A stretch of 28,889 nt of DNA from Butyrivibrio sp. (GCA_024688095.1 JAILEJ010000440.1:1-28889), one strand, 5' to 3'. Positions 1-9,661 are shown, counted from the stretch's first letter. The notes: generated from the sequence alone by a model not told the origin. Program-made: numbers and translations.

Positions 1-859
1 TGGAATTGAAACTCTTCACGAAATGAAGAAAATGGAAGATAATAAGAGTATTAATGCTCCATGCATAGCTCTTACAGCCAATGCAATTAATGGTGCAAAG
101 CAGCAATATCTGGAAGCTGGTTTTGATGATTATGTATCTAAGCCAGTTTCTGGATTACAGCTTGAAGAAATCATATTAAGATATCTGCCTGAAGAAATGG
201 TAGAAAGATATGTTATTACTGATGATTATTTAAATAATGGTACTCTGACCTGCAGCCTTCTTGAAAATAAAATTAATACTTTATCAGAAGGGCTTATGGA
301 TGGAGCAAAAGCAATTGAAAATTGCGGCTCTGAAGAGACACTTATTAAAATTTTAAAGGATTTTAAACTTTCTATCAGAGAAAAATCCAGACAGATATTA
401 AAATTTGCAGAAGAAGGAAATTATAAGGACTATACAGTTCTTGTACATGCATTAAAAAGTTCAGCAAGACTTATTGGAGCCATGTCTATTTCTGAAGAAG
501 CTGCATATCTGGAAAGGTGCGGTGATGAGCTGAATATAGATGAAATTAATAATCGGACAGGAAGTCTTATTTATAAGTACAGATCTCTGGAAGGAGTTAT
601 AGATCTGATAATCGGAGATGATGGTGAGGATGATAAGGAAGAAATTCCTGAAGATGATTATATAGAAGCTTTGGATGGAATTTATGAATTTATTGAATCT
701 TTTGATTTTGGCAGTGCTGACTCGATAATGAATATGCTAGAAAAATATAAAGTGCCAAATGAATACGAGATACAGTATAATAAGCTTAAAGAGCTAATGG
801 CAAATGTTGATAGAGATAGTATTTTAGAACTTCTTTCAAAGAATGTGAGCGTAAATTAA
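1..859 (+). CDS. Hybrid sensor histidine kinase, C-terminal part (receiver + HPt), 5' end outside window
   Basis: The reading frame is already open at base 2, so the gene begins upstream and only its last 286 codons are visible. The first codons (GIETLHEMK) match the region just after the phospho-acceptor Asp of a receiver domain. Counting from the first visible codon, the conserved receiver Thr (ALTAN) is near residue 25 and the Lys (SKP) near 47. An HPt domain follows, with the phosphotransfer His at about residue 149 in the motif HALKSSARLIGA. A last alpha-helical stretch rich in acidic residues ends the protein. This is the usual tail of a multi-step phosphorelay kinase, which would pass phosphate from receiver to HPt and on to a separate regulator; the next gene, starting 1 base after the stop, is the obvious candidate. 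The sensor and kinase domains cannot be seen, so the signal is unknown. Confidence 0.9.
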   Translation, partial: GIETLHEMKKMEDNKSINAPCIALTANAINGAKQQYLEAGFDDYVSKPVSGLQLEEIILRYLPEEMVERYVITDDYLNNGTLTCSLLENKINTLSEGLMDGAKAIENCGSEETLIKILKDFKLSIREKSRQILKFAEEGNYKDYTVLVHALKSSARLIGAMSISEEAAYLERCGDELNIDEINNRTGSLIYKYRSLEGVIDLIIGDDGEDDKEEIPEDDYIEALDGIYEFIESFDFGSADSIMNMLEKYKVPNEYEIQYNKLKELMANVDRDSILELLSKNVSVN

Positions 860-860
860 T

Positions 861-1634
861 ATGAATAAAAGAATTTTACTTATAGGTGAAAGTAAAAGAT
901 TTATGGTAAATGCTATTGAAACAGGTTTGAGCTCAGAAAACTTTGATGTAGAAATAGTTGAACCTGAAGTTACAGAAATAGCAAGAATAGAAGATAAACC
1001 TCAGATTATAATTATATATCTTGAAGAAGCTCGTGAAGAATATGTAGAAATGCTTGTTTATATTAAAGATTTTATAGATAATTCTGCGGATGACATTCTA
1101 TTATACCTGATCGGTAATATTGATGAATTTAAGAAGACAATGAAATATATTCCGGAAAAATTTGTAACGTCAACATTTCCAAGACCGCTTAATGTCAAAG
1201 ATGTTGCAGAACGAATCAGGAAGGACATGAAGATCCAGGACAAGGTTAATGAAAAAAAGAGAATCCTTGTTGTTGATGATGATGGAACCATGCTTCGAAC
1301 AATTAAGGAATGGCTTGATTTCAGATATTCTATTTTTATAGTAAATTCTGGAATGAATGCCATAACTTTCCTTGCTAAAAATAAGGTTGATCTTATTCTT
1401 CTTGATTATGAAATGCCTGTAGCGAATGGTCCACAAGTTCTTGAAATGATCAGAAGTGAGCCGGCAACAGAAGATATTCCGGTTATATTTCTAACAGCCA
1501 AGGGTGATAAGCAAAGTGTTATGAAAGTTGTTGGGTTAAAACCCGATGGATATTTTCTAAAAAATATTGGTAGAACAGAATTATTGGAAAATCTTCAGAA
1601 TTTCTTTGAATCACGTAAAAAAAGCAGATTATAA
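861..1634 (+). CDS. Tandem-receiver response regulator (pseudo-REC + REC), no DNA-binding domain
   Basis: A 257-residue protein made of two receiver-like domains. The C-terminal one (about residues 132-250) is canonical: acidic triad DDD at 139-141, phospho-acceptor Asp182 (LILLDYEMP), Thr212 (FLTAKG) and Lys234. The N-terminal one (about 1-122) has the same alternating strand/helix pattern, but its first strand ends LLIGESK instead of an acidic pair, and its third strand reads IIIIYLEE with Tyr where the acceptor Asp should be, so it is probably not phosphorylated. There is no output domain; it probably acts by protein-protein contact or as a phosphate relay. It starts 1 base after the kinase stop and probably receives phosphate from that kinase's HPt domain (inference). 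The acidic C-terminal helix of the kinase gene doubles as its upstream region, and no strong ribosome-binding site is visible, suggesting translational coupling. Confidence 0.85.
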   Translation: MNKRILLIGESKRFMVNAIETGLSSENFDVEIVEPEVTEIARIEDKPQIIIIYLEEAREEYVEMLVYIKDFIDNSADDILLYLIGNIDEFKKTMKYIPEKFVTSTFPRPLNVKDVAERIRKDMKIQDKVNEKKRILVVDDDGTMLRTIKEWLDFRYSIFIVNSGMNAITFLAKNKVDLILLDYEMPVANGPQVLEMIRSEPATEDIPVIFLTAKGDKQSVMKVVGLKPDGYFLKNIGRTELLENLQNFFESRKKSRL

Positions 1635-1648
1635 AGGAGAATATAATA

Positions 1649-2365
1649 ATGGCAAACACACCAACACCACACATTGAAGCAAATCCAGGAGAAATAGCAG
1701 AGTCTATACTTCTTCCGGGTGATCCGCTTAGAGCAAAATATATTGCAGAAAATTTTCTTGATAATGTAAAGCAGTTTAATTCAACAAGAAATATGCTTGG
1801 ATTTACAGGTACATTTGAAGGAAAAGCTGTTTCTGTTATGGGAACAGGAATGGGATGTCCATCTATAGGTATATATTCTTACGAACTTATTAATTTTTAT
1901 GGTTGCAAAAATCTAATAAGAGTTGGTACTGCAGGTGCACTTAGAAGTGATATTCAGATTAGAGATGTTGTTCTTGCGATGGGTGCATGTACAACATCTA
2001 ACTATGTTAGAAATTTTGGACTTCCCGGTGATTATGCTCCAATATGTAGCTATGAGCTTCTAAGTAAAGCTGTAAAGGAATGCGATGAACTGGATGTAAC
2101 TTACCATGTGGGAAATGTTCTTTCTTCAGATAATTTTTATTCACAAAATTCTCAGGTTCCCGGTAAGAGCTTTGCGGATATGGGATGTCTTGCTGTAGAA
2201 ATGGAAGCAGCTGCTTTATATGCAAATGCAGCAGCTGGAGGCGCTAATGCTCTGGCTGTACTTACAATTTCGGATTCAGCTGTAACAGGAGAGGAAACTT
2301 CAGCTGCTGAAAGAGAAAAGACATTTACTAATATGATGAAGATTGCTTTGAATGCTGCAATATAA
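1649..2365 (+). CDS. deoD: Purine nucleoside phosphorylase, DeoD type
   Basis: A 238-residue protein that closely matches the hexameric DeoD family of about 235-240 residues. It cleaves purine (deoxy)nucleosides with phosphate to free base and (deoxy)ribose-1-phosphate, in cytosolic purine salvage. Visible landmarks are HIEANPGEIAESILLPGDP at the N-terminus (phosphate loop PGDP 23-26), MLGFTGT (49-55), the phosphate/ribose region RVGTAGAL (91-98), the ribose-binding VEMEAA (183-188, Glu184 and Glu186), and the catalytic Asp209 in ISDS, equivalent to Asp204 of the E. coli enzyme. The start follows a good ribosome-binding site (AAAGGAG) at normal spacing. It lies 14 bases after the response regulator and is probably in the same transcript, although a signalling link between them is not evident. 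Its C-terminus is slightly shorter than in E. coli. Confidence 0.96.
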   Translation: MANTPTPHIEANPGEIAESILLPGDPLRAKYIAENFLDNVKQFNSTRNMLGFTGTFEGKAVSVMGTGMGCPSIGIYSYELINFYGCKNLIRVGTAGALRSDIQIRDVVLAMGACTTSNYVRNFGLPGDYAPICSYELLSKAVKECDELDVTYHVGNVLSSDNFYSQNSQVPGKSFADMGCLAVEMEAAALYANAAAGGANALAVLTISDSAVTGEETSAAEREKTFTNMMKIALNAAI

Positions 2366-2377
2366 TTAAATATATAT

Positions 2378-2427
2378 ACTTGATATTTTTTAATCTTTTT
2401 ACAAGGGTTGAAACTTGATATTTTTTA
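2378..2427. repeat. Pair of 15-nt direct repeats downstream of deoD
   Basis: The 15-mer ACTTGATATTTTTTA occurs twice, at 2378-2392 and 2413-2427, 35 bases apart, in an otherwise AT-rich gene-free stretch. The function is unknown. Both copies are T-rich and might help end transcription from the deoD side, but neither follows a hairpin. Confidence 0.5.
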
Positions 2428-2482
2428 TGCAGTATTTTATATAATTATTTATTGTATTATTTTAAGAAATAAATCATATAAA

Positions 2483-2523
2483 ATATCTCCTCACATTGAT
2501 TTTAGGGCATTGTGAGGAGATAT
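2483..2523. other. Perfect 13-bp inverted repeat (hairpin) between deoD and argH
   Basis: ATATCTCCTCACA at 2483-2495 is an exact inverted copy of 2511-2523, with a 15-nt loop. No run of T follows on the + strand; on the - strand the stem is followed by a T-rich stretch (ATTTTAT). It may be a weak or bidirectional terminator for the deoD operon, or an RNA stability element. The left arm contains TCTCCTCAC, complementary to Shine-Dalgarno-like purines in the right arm. Confidence 0.6.
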
Positions 2524-2537
2524 ATTATTGCTGAAAG

Positions 2538-2562
2538 TGTCCGCTCTATACGGACAATTGTC
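2538..2562. promoter_or_regulatory. Small hairpin overlapping a 10-bp palindrome
   Basis: TGTCCG (2538-2543) pairs with CGGACA (2551-2556) across a 7-nt loop, and the overlapping GACAATTGTC (2553-2562) is a perfect palindrome. The two mutually exclusive symmetric elements in the argH upstream region could be an operator. No regulator can be named from the sequence. Confidence 0.35.
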
Positions 2563-2659
2563 TATTTTCACAATATATTAATGAAATAAAATTGATATTT
2601 GTTTATTTTTTCTGTTGTAGTCATTGTGGGGGTATGTTAAATTCTATTTATATTTCAAT

Positions 2660-2685
2660 ACTTTATTACTAGCAAGTAATAAAGT
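2660..2685. promoter_or_regulatory. argH: 11-bp palindrome (possible operator) upstream of argH
   Basis: ACTTTATTACT... arms at 2660-2670 and 2675-2685 pair perfectly around a 4-base centre AGCA, 48 bases before the argH start codon. It could be a protein-binding operator or a 5'-leader hairpin. It does not match the ARG box (TGAAT..ATTCA type) of ArgR/AhrC, and it is not followed by a T run, so it is not a typical terminator. A TATATT at 2649-2654 might be a -10 element placing the palindrome in the leader, but no good -35 accompanies it. Confidence 0.45.
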
Positions 2686-2733
2686 GAATCTAATATTTCC
2701 AAAATAATTTTTATAATGAGAAAAGGAGAGCCT

Positions 2734-4134
<1,401 letters not shown>

Positions 4135-4177
4135 TTTTTTATTTTATAAATGAGATTTATATTAAAGGAGAAGAGAA

Positions 4178-5263
4178 ATGAGTGATAAGTTAAAAGTAGC
4201 TGTTTTGGGAGCAACTGGAATGGTTGGTCAGAGATTTATTGATATTTTAAGTGACCATCCATGGTTTGAGGTGGCAACTGTTGCTGCATCACCAAGATCA
4301 GCTGGTAAAACATATGAAGAGGTTGTTTCAAAGAGATGGAAGATGGACAGACCTATTCCTGATTCTGTAAAGAACCTTGTTATAAAGGATGTATCAAACG
4401 TGGAAGAAGTTGCAGGTGATGTTGACTTTGTTCTTTCTGCAGTTGATATGACAAAGGATGAAATCAAGAAAATTGAAGAAGAATATGCAAAAACAGAAAC
4501 TCCTGTAGTTTCTAATAATTCAGCTCACAGATGGACACCTGATGTTCCTATGATCATACCTGAGATCAATCCTGAACATACAGATGTTATTGAATTCCAG
4601 AAAAAGAGACTTGGAACTACAAAGGGATTTATAGCTGTTAAGCCAAACTGTTCTATTCAGAGTTATACACCAGCTCTTACAGCATGGAAAGAGTTTGAAC
4701 CTTATGAAGTTGTAGCAACTACATACCAGGCTATTTCAGGTGCAGGTAAGAATTTTGCAGAGTGGCCTGAAATGGTTGGAAATGTAATTCCTTACATTGG
4801 TGGAGAGGAAGAAAAGTCTGAAAAAGAGCCACTTAGAATCTGGGGACATATTGAAAATGGTGTGATTGTACCTGCTGATGATGTAACAATTACATGTCAG
4901 TGCATAAGAATTCCAGTTTTGTATGGACATACGGCCGCAGCTTTTGTAAAATTTAAGAAGAATCCTACAAAAGAACAGCTTATTGAGAAACTTGTAGGAT
5001 TTTCAGGTAAGCCACAGGAACTTGGTCTTCCTTCAGCTCCAAAGCAGTTTATACAGTATTTAACTGAAGATAACAGACCTCAGATAACTCTTGATGTTAA
5101 TTATGAAGGTGGTATGGGTGTAAGTATCGGTAGACTTCGCGAGGATACAGTTTATGATTGGAAGTTTGTGGGACTTTCACATAACACTCTTCGTGGAGCA
5201 GCAGGTGGGGCTGTTGAATGTGCTGAGCTTCTTAAGGCGCTTGGTTATATAAATAAAAAATGA
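4178..5263 (+). CDS. asd: Aspartate-semialdehyde dehydrogenase, archaeal/fungal-type
   Basis: Reduces aspartyl-phosphate to aspartate semialdehyde with NADPH, the branch point to lysine/diaminopimelate, threonine and methionine. The 361-residue protein has the nucleotide-binding loop GATGMVG at 11-17, the catalytic Cys158 in KPNCSIQSY, and the probable acid/base His251 in RIPVLYGHTAAAF. The sequence style (SPRSAGKTYEEVV, NNSAHRW, AISGAGKN) is that of the longer archaeal/fungal branch and not the E. coli branch; this form is common in Clostridia. A strong ribosome-binding site (AAAGGAG) lies 7-8 bases before the start. It may be co-transcribed with argH. The product supports methionine synthesis completed by metH further along the window. 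Confidence 0.95.
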   Translation: MSDKLKVAVLGATGMVGQRFIDILSDHPWFEVATVAASPRSAGKTYEEVVSKRWKMDRPIPDSVKNLVIKDVSNVEEVAGDVDFVLSAVDMTKDEIKKIEEEYAKTETPVVSNNSAHRWTPDVPMIIPEINPEHTDVIEFQKKRLGTTKGFIAVKPNCSIQSYTPALTAWKEFEPYEVVATTYQAISGAGKNFAEWPEMVGNVIPYIGGEEEKSEKEPLRIWGHIENGVIVPADDVTITCQCIRIPVLYGHTAAAFVKFKKNPTKEQLIEKLVGFSGKPQELGLPSAPKQFIQYLTEDNRPQITLDVNYEGGMGVSIGRLREDTVYDWKFVGLSHNTLRGAAGGAVECAELLKALGYINKK

Positions 5264-5314
5264 TGTAGATATGCAATGATGTCTTGTTGGTTGCATTGAA
5301 GAGTAGGGGTGAAT

Positions 5315-6688
5315 ATGGATGAACTTAGGGCAGCAGATTTAAGGTACCTTGAACGTTTCTATCAAAGTGATGATAGTTGTATCGTTACTGTTTACGGCAA
5401 TAAAAATATTGATAGTAACGAGCTGTTATTAAAATTTTTGGAAAATAGAAAATTTTTCTATTATGATGCCAGATCAGCATCTGACAAACTTCAGCAAAAA
5501 TTAATGGAACAGGAGCTGAAAGCCAAAGGGCTTTTGGTTCCTGATAATGCTAGATATGAAAAGATGATTGAGCTTATTGGCAGTATCGAGACAGAGAAAC
5601 CATTTATCATTGTGCTTCAGAATTTCGAGAATATTGTCAGAATGAGTGGGAATTTCTGGGATATTCTTTGTAATTATGTTTATGGCAAAAAGCACTCTAA
5701 TAAGATTATGGTTCTTGCAGTTTCTGATAAGGTTTCCTGGGTAGAAAACAGTATGGTTGATACTCTTGGAGACGGAGTTGTAAAAATCAGTGGATTTTTA
5801 AAGATTAAAGGTCTTGGCTTTAAATCTCTTAGAAGAAAATTCAGTGAAATGAGTTATACAGATGCTGTTATAACTTATTCAATTCTTGGAAGATACACAA
5901 GGCTATGGAATTATTTTGATGAATCTCTTTCAATGAAAGAAAATATTTGTAAAAATATTCTTGATCCATTTTCTGCTTTATATCAGGAAGCAAAGAATAT
6001 TATTACCGATAATCTTCGTGAAACAAGTGTATATAATACAATTCTTTGCGAATTGTCTCAGGGAAATGACAAGCTGAATGATATTCATTTGTCAACGGGT
6101 TTTCCAAGAGCCAAGATAGCTGTTTATTTAAAGAATCTTATGGAACTTGAGATTGTTTCAAAAGCATATTCTTTTAGTTCTGCAGATAGGGAAAATACTA
6201 GAAAAGGTGTATATAGAATAAGCGATCCGCTTGTTAAATTCTTTTTTAAATTCCTTTATCCAAATGAAAGTAGTCTTAGGATGATGCCGGCAGACAAATT
6301 TTATGATATATTTATATCGGCTGGTCTTTCTGCCTATGCAGCTGATTGTTTCAAAGGTGTATGTATGGAGTACATTGATTATCTTGTGGACTCTGGACGT
6401 TTTCCTTTTGAAATTGAGCAGCATGGTGAATGGGTCGGTAAGCTGGGCAATATAGATATTATCGCTCAAAGTGAGGTTGGAGATACTCTTATAGGACAGT
6501 GTATGTTTAGAGAAGAATTTGGCTACGATGACTATGAATGGTTACTTACATGTACTTCTAAAGCTAAGTTATCAGCGGATTATTTTTATCTGTTTTCAAC
6601 TTCTGGCTTTGACCAGAACCTTATCAAAGAATCTGAATTGTCCGGTAAAATAAGACTAATAGATTTGGATGAACTTTCGTATGAGTAA
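5315..6688 (+). CDS. Degenerate AAA-type ATPase / DUF234-like protein (probable pseudo-enzyme)
   Basis: The architecture resembles the archaeal-type ATPases with a C-terminal DUF234 nuclease-like domain. The best match is YRISDPLVKFFFKFLYPN (about residues 300-317), which mirrors the family's YRIxDPxxxFWFxFxxPN. A winged-helix-like region precedes it (about 240-285). The functional signatures look lost. Where the Walker A loop should be, the sequence is VYGNKNIDSNELL with no GKT/S. The Walker B strand reads FIIVLQNFENI without the acidic pair. The C-terminal PD-(D/E)XK region reads GNIDIIA ... LIGQCMF where active members have E-x-D and GECKW. ATG 5315 is preferred because AGGGG at 5305-5309 serves it; an in-frame GTG at 5309 overlaps that site. 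It ends overlapping topB, so the two are almost certainly co-translated. Function unknown; a regulatory or DNA-binding partner of the topoisomerase is an inference. Confidence 0.7.
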   Translation: MDELRAADLRYLERFYQSDDSCIVTVYGNKNIDSNELLLKFLENRKFFYYDARSASDKLQQKLMEQELKAKGLLVPDNARYEKMIELIGSIETEKPFIIVLQNFENIVRMSGNFWDILCNYVYGKKHSNKIMVLAVSDKVSWVENSMVDTLGDGVVKISGFLKIKGLGFKSLRRKFSEMSYTDAVITYSILGRYTRLWNYFDESLSMKENICKNILDPFSALYQEAKNIITDNLRETSVYNTILCELSQGNDKLNDIHLSTGFPRAKIAVYLKNLMELEIVSKAYSFSSADRENTRKGVYRISDPLVKFFFKFLYPNESSLRMMPADKFYDIFISAGLSAYAADCFKGVCMEYIDYLVDSGRFPFEIEQHGEWVGKLGNIDIIAQSEVGDTLIGQCMFREEFGYDDYEWLLTCTSKAKLSADYFYLFSTSGFDQNLIKESELSGKIRLIDLDELSYE

Positions 6689-8735
6689 ATGCGTTTATAT
6701 CGCGGAAAAGCCGAGTGTCGCACAGGCATTTGGTAATGCTTTAAAAGAAAATTATAAAAAAATGGATGGTTACTGGGAATCAGATAACTCAATCATCACT
6801 TGGTGTGTTGGTCATCTGGTTTCCATGAGTTATCCAGAAAAATATGATGAAAAATACAAGAGATGGTCTCTTGAAACAATTCCTTTTATTCCTGAAAATT
6901 TCAAATATGAAGTTATAGGGAATGTCAAAAAACAATTCAAAATCGTAAGTGGTCTGCTTAACAGAGCTGATGTTGACGTGATTTATATTTGTACTGACTC
7001 TGGAAGAGAAGGTGAATATATCTACAGATTGGTTGACAAACAGGCTGGCGTTAAGAACAAGATCAGGAAAAGGGTCTGGATTGATTCTCAGACAGATGAA
7101 GAAATCCTTAGAGGTATCAGGGAAGCAAAAGATGACAGTGAATATGACAACATAGGTGCTGCAGCTTATCTTAGAGCCAAGGAAGATTATCTGATGGGAA
7201 TTAATTTTTCCAGAGCTTTAACACTTCGTTACGGATATTCAATTAGAACATATCTGAATATTGATAAATGCGTTATTGCTGTTGGTCGTGTCATGACATG
7301 TGTTCTTGGTATTGTAGTAGAAAGAGAACGTGAAATCAGAGAATTTGTAAAAACTCCCTTTTACAGAGTGGTGGGTACACTTGATGTAGATGGCAGTACT
7401 TTTGATGCAGAATGGAGAGTGCAGGATAAGAGTAAATATTTTAATTCTCCTGCTTTATACAGTGAAAAAGGTTTTAAGGATAATGAAAATGCAAATATTC
7501 TTATAAGCCTTTTAGGAGATATTCCTGTTAAAGCAACTGTTCTTAAATGTGAAAAAAAGAATGAGGTAAAAAAAGCACCTCTTTTATATAATCTTGCGGA
7601 ACTTCAAAATGACTGCGCAAAACTTTTTAAAATCAGTCCGGATGAAACTCTGGCCATAGCGCAGGAACTATATGAAAAGAAGATGACTACTTATCCCAGA
7701 ACGGATGCAAGAGTTCTTTCAACTGCAATATCCAAGGTTATTAGTAATAATATTAAGGGGTTGCAGAATTATGATAAATGCAGTATTTTTGCAAAGGCTA
7801 TATTACAGCATGAAAGTTACAAAGGAATAGAAAAGACAAAGTATGTAAATGATAAGGCTATTACAGATCACTATGCAATAATTCCTACTGGTCAGGGTCT
7901 TCAGAATCTTGCCGGACTTAGTGCAACATCAGCTAAGGTATATGAGATTATTGTCAGAAGGTTTCTTGCAATTTTTTATCCTGATGCAAAATATAAAAAG
8001 GTCTCGCTTGAAACGGTTGTTACAAATGATACACTTTTGAAAAATGAATCAGATGGCGGTTCCTTTGAAGAACATTTTTATTCTAATCTAAAAGTTCTTG
8101 TGTCAAAAGGTTATCTTCATGTAATGGATTATTCTTTTGCTAAAAAGAAGGATGCAGCTGATAAGGATAATGATGACAATAAGGATGATAATGAGGCTGA
8201 AGCAGATGAGTCACTTATGGAAAAACTCGAAAAGCTAAGAAAAGGCTCTGAAATATGCTTTGATAAATTTGATATAAAAGAAGGCGAGACAAAGCCTCCT
8301 AAGCGATTTAATTCGGGTACTCTTATTCTTACAATGGAAAATGCCGGTCAGTTTATTGAGGATGAAGAACTTAGAGCTCAAATAAAAGGATCAGGAATAG
8401 GAACTTCAGCTACAAGAGCTGGAATTCTTACTAAACTTGATAAAAATAAATACCTGAAGATAAACAAAAAGACTCAGATTGTTACTCCAACTCAGCTTGG
8501 AGAAATGATATATGAAACCGTTGCCTGTTCAATGAAGCCTATGCTTAATCCGACACTTACTGCAAGCTGGGAAAAGGGACTTGCCGGAGTTGAAGAGGGA
8601 TCTGTTACTGAAAAAGAGTATATGGATAAGCTTGATGATTTTGTTACCAGAAGAACAAATCAGGTTAAGGAAAAAGATTATAGAAGTATCCTCAGAAGCC
8701 GATTTGATTATGTTTCACAGGCGTATAAAAAATAA
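6681..8735 (+). CDS. topB: Type IA DNA topoisomerase, topoisomerase III-like
   Basis: A 684-residue type IA topoisomerase that passes single DNA strands through a transient 5'-phosphotyrosine break. The Toprim domain opens with VYIAEKPSVAQAF (Glu is the catalytic acid) and continues to CTDSGREGEYI near residues 104-114; the TDxGREGE form is that of Bacillus-type TopB. The active-site Tyr is about residue 338 in MTTYPRTDAR. GIGTSATRAGIL follows near the C-terminal half. An acidic, low-complexity insert (Asp/Asn/Glu/Lys, encoded around 8150-8215) separates the domains, and there are no C-terminal zinc ribbons. ATG 6681 overlaps the upstream stop by 8 bases; ATG 6669 is an in-frame alternative adding 4 residues. 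Neither has a strong ribosome-binding site, consistent with coupling to the upstream gene. The topB symbol is by family; the organism may have several paralogues. Confidence 0.88.
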   Translation: MSKCVYIAEKPSVAQAFGNALKENYKKMDGYWESDNSIITWCVGHLVSMSYPEKYDEKYKRWSLETIPFIPENFKYEVIGNVKKQFKIVSGLLNRADVDVIYICTDSGREGEYIYRLVDKQAGVKNKIRKRVWIDSQTDEEILRGIREAKDDSEYDNIGAAAYLRAKEDYLMGINFSRALTLRYGYSIRTYLNIDKCVIAVGRVMTCVLGIVVEREREIREFVKTPFYRVVGTLDVDGSTFDAEWRVQDKSKYFNSPALYSEKGFKDNENANILISLLGDIPVKATVLKCEKKNEVKKAPLLYNLAELQNDCAKLFKISPDETLAIAQELYEKKMTTYPRTDARVLSTAISKVISNNIKGLQNYDKCSIFAKAILQHESYKGIEKTKYVNDKAITDHYAIIPTGQGLQNLAGLSATSAKVYEIIVRRFLAIFYPDAKYKKVSLETVVTNDTLLKNESDGGSFEEHFYSNLKVLVSKGYLHVMDYSFAKKKDAADKDNDDNKDDNEAEADESLMEKLEKLRKGSEICFDKFDIKEGETKPPKRFNSGTLILTMENAGQFIEDEELRAQIKGSGIGTSATRAGILTKLDKNKYLKINKKTQIVTPTQLGEMIYETVACSMKPMLNPTLTASWEKGLAGVEEGSVTEKEYMDKLDDFVTRRTNQVKEKDYRSILRSRFDYVSQAYKK

Positions 8736-8893
8736 AAAAATCAAAAATAGAATAAACCAAATTTCTTGAATATAATAATTTTCTAAATTTTAAATAAGTT
8801 ATTATAAATAATGCCACATTTTATGAAATTAAGCGTAAAATAAATAATGGTAAGTTTTTTGGGATATTAATTTAATTAAAAGGGGAGACAGGT
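8736..8893. other. AT-rich intergenic gap between topB and the beta-helix acyltransferase gene
   Basis: 158 very AT-rich bases. The only structure seen is TATAATAA paired with a later TTATTATA across about 18 bases, which is weak. The right end supplies the AAAAGGGGAGA ribosome-binding site of the next gene. A promoter is likely here but cannot be placed with confidence. Confidence 0.4.
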
Positions 8894-9565
8894 ATGGAAG
8901 CATACGCAATAGAAAAGCTTTATAATTTAGATGAAACGATCGCAAGTGATCTTATGAAGACTGCAAAATATCCATGGGAAATACTTCCTAAGATTCATGA
9001 TTATATAATTGAACTGGGCAAAAATCTTCCTGCAGATAAGTTCGAATGCAGAGAAGGAAATGTTTATATTGCAAGATCTGCCAGGATTTTTGATTCTGCA
9101 TATATCGCTGGCCCATGCATTATTGATGAAGATGCTGAAGTAAGACAGTGTGCATTTATAAGAGGTAATGCTATTGTTGGTAAAGGCGCAGTTGTTGGAA
9201 ACTCAACTGAACTTAAGAACGTTATTTTGTTCAATAAGGTTCAGGTTCCTCATTATAATTATGTTGGTGATTCCATTCTTGGATATAAATCTCATATGGG
9301 TGCTGGTTCAATTACATCTAATGTAAAAAGTGATAAAAAATTAATTGTTGTTAAAAATGGTAAGGAAGACTTTGTTGAAACAGGCTTAAAGAAAATGGGT
9401 GCAATGCTTGGAGATAATGTCGAAGTTGGTTGTGGAAGTGTATTAAATCCAGGTACAGTTATTGGCAAAAATACTAACATTTATCCTTTATCTTCTGTAA
9501 GAGGCTGCATTCCTGGCAATCATATTTTTAAAGATAAGGATCATATTGTAGCTAAAACAGAGTAA
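8894..9565 (+). CDS. GlmU-like left-handed beta-helix acyltransferase (no nucleotidyltransferase domain)
   Basis: A 223-residue protein built mainly of hexapeptide repeats (about 57-130 and 170-205), the left-handed beta-helix fold. It resembles the C-terminal acetyltransferase half of GlmU and of archaeal sugar-phosphate nucleotidyltransferase/acetyltransferase proteins. VPHYNYVGDSILG (118-130) places His120 at the position of the catalytic His363 of E. coli GlmU, and GAGSITSNVKSDKK (136-149) matches the acetyl-CoA/GlcNAc-site region GAGTITCNY. The first 50 residues are helical and are not a uridylyltransferase domain. It probably transfers an acyl group to an amino- or hydroxy-sugar derivative; the substrate is not predictable. 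The ribosome-binding site AAAAGGGGAG lies just upstream. It stands alone, 158 bases after topB and 96 before the cyclase gene. Confidence 0.72.
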   Translation: MEAYAIEKLYNLDETIASDLMKTAKYPWEILPKIHDYIIELGKNLPADKFECREGNVYIARSARIFDSAYIAGPCIIDEDAEVRQCAFIRGNAIVGKGAVVGNSTELKNVILFNKVQVPHYNYVGDSILGYKSHMGAGSITSNVKSDKKLIVVKNGKEDFVETGLKKMGAMLGDNVEVGCGSVLNPGTVIGKNTNIYPLSSVRGCIPGNHIFKDKDHIVAKTE

Positions 9566-9661
9566 TTTGTGCAATTTTTGGTTATATTTAAATAATTTTC
9601 TATAAAGTTTGTTAATTTTTTTCCTTATTTCCGCGATAAACAAGGAGTAGAATAACACACT

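Noticed and set aside
2366..2733. T-box or ARG-box leader for argH
   Set aside because: No T-box core sequence (AGGGTGGNACCGCG) or TGAAT/ATTCA ARG-box pattern is present.
4135..4177. Terminator between argH and asd
   Set aside because: The gap is T-rich but has no GC-containing stem; co-transcription is more likely.
5271..5296. 6-bp inverted repeat ATGCAA/TTGCAT between asd and the ATPase-like gene
   Set aside because: The stem is short with a 14-base loop and no T run; not distinguishable from chance.
6669..8735. Topoisomerase Toprim motif TDSGREGE lacks the second Asp of DxD
   Set aside because: The same Gly occurs in Bacillus-type TopB (TDAGREGE), so this is a normal subfamily variant and not a defect.
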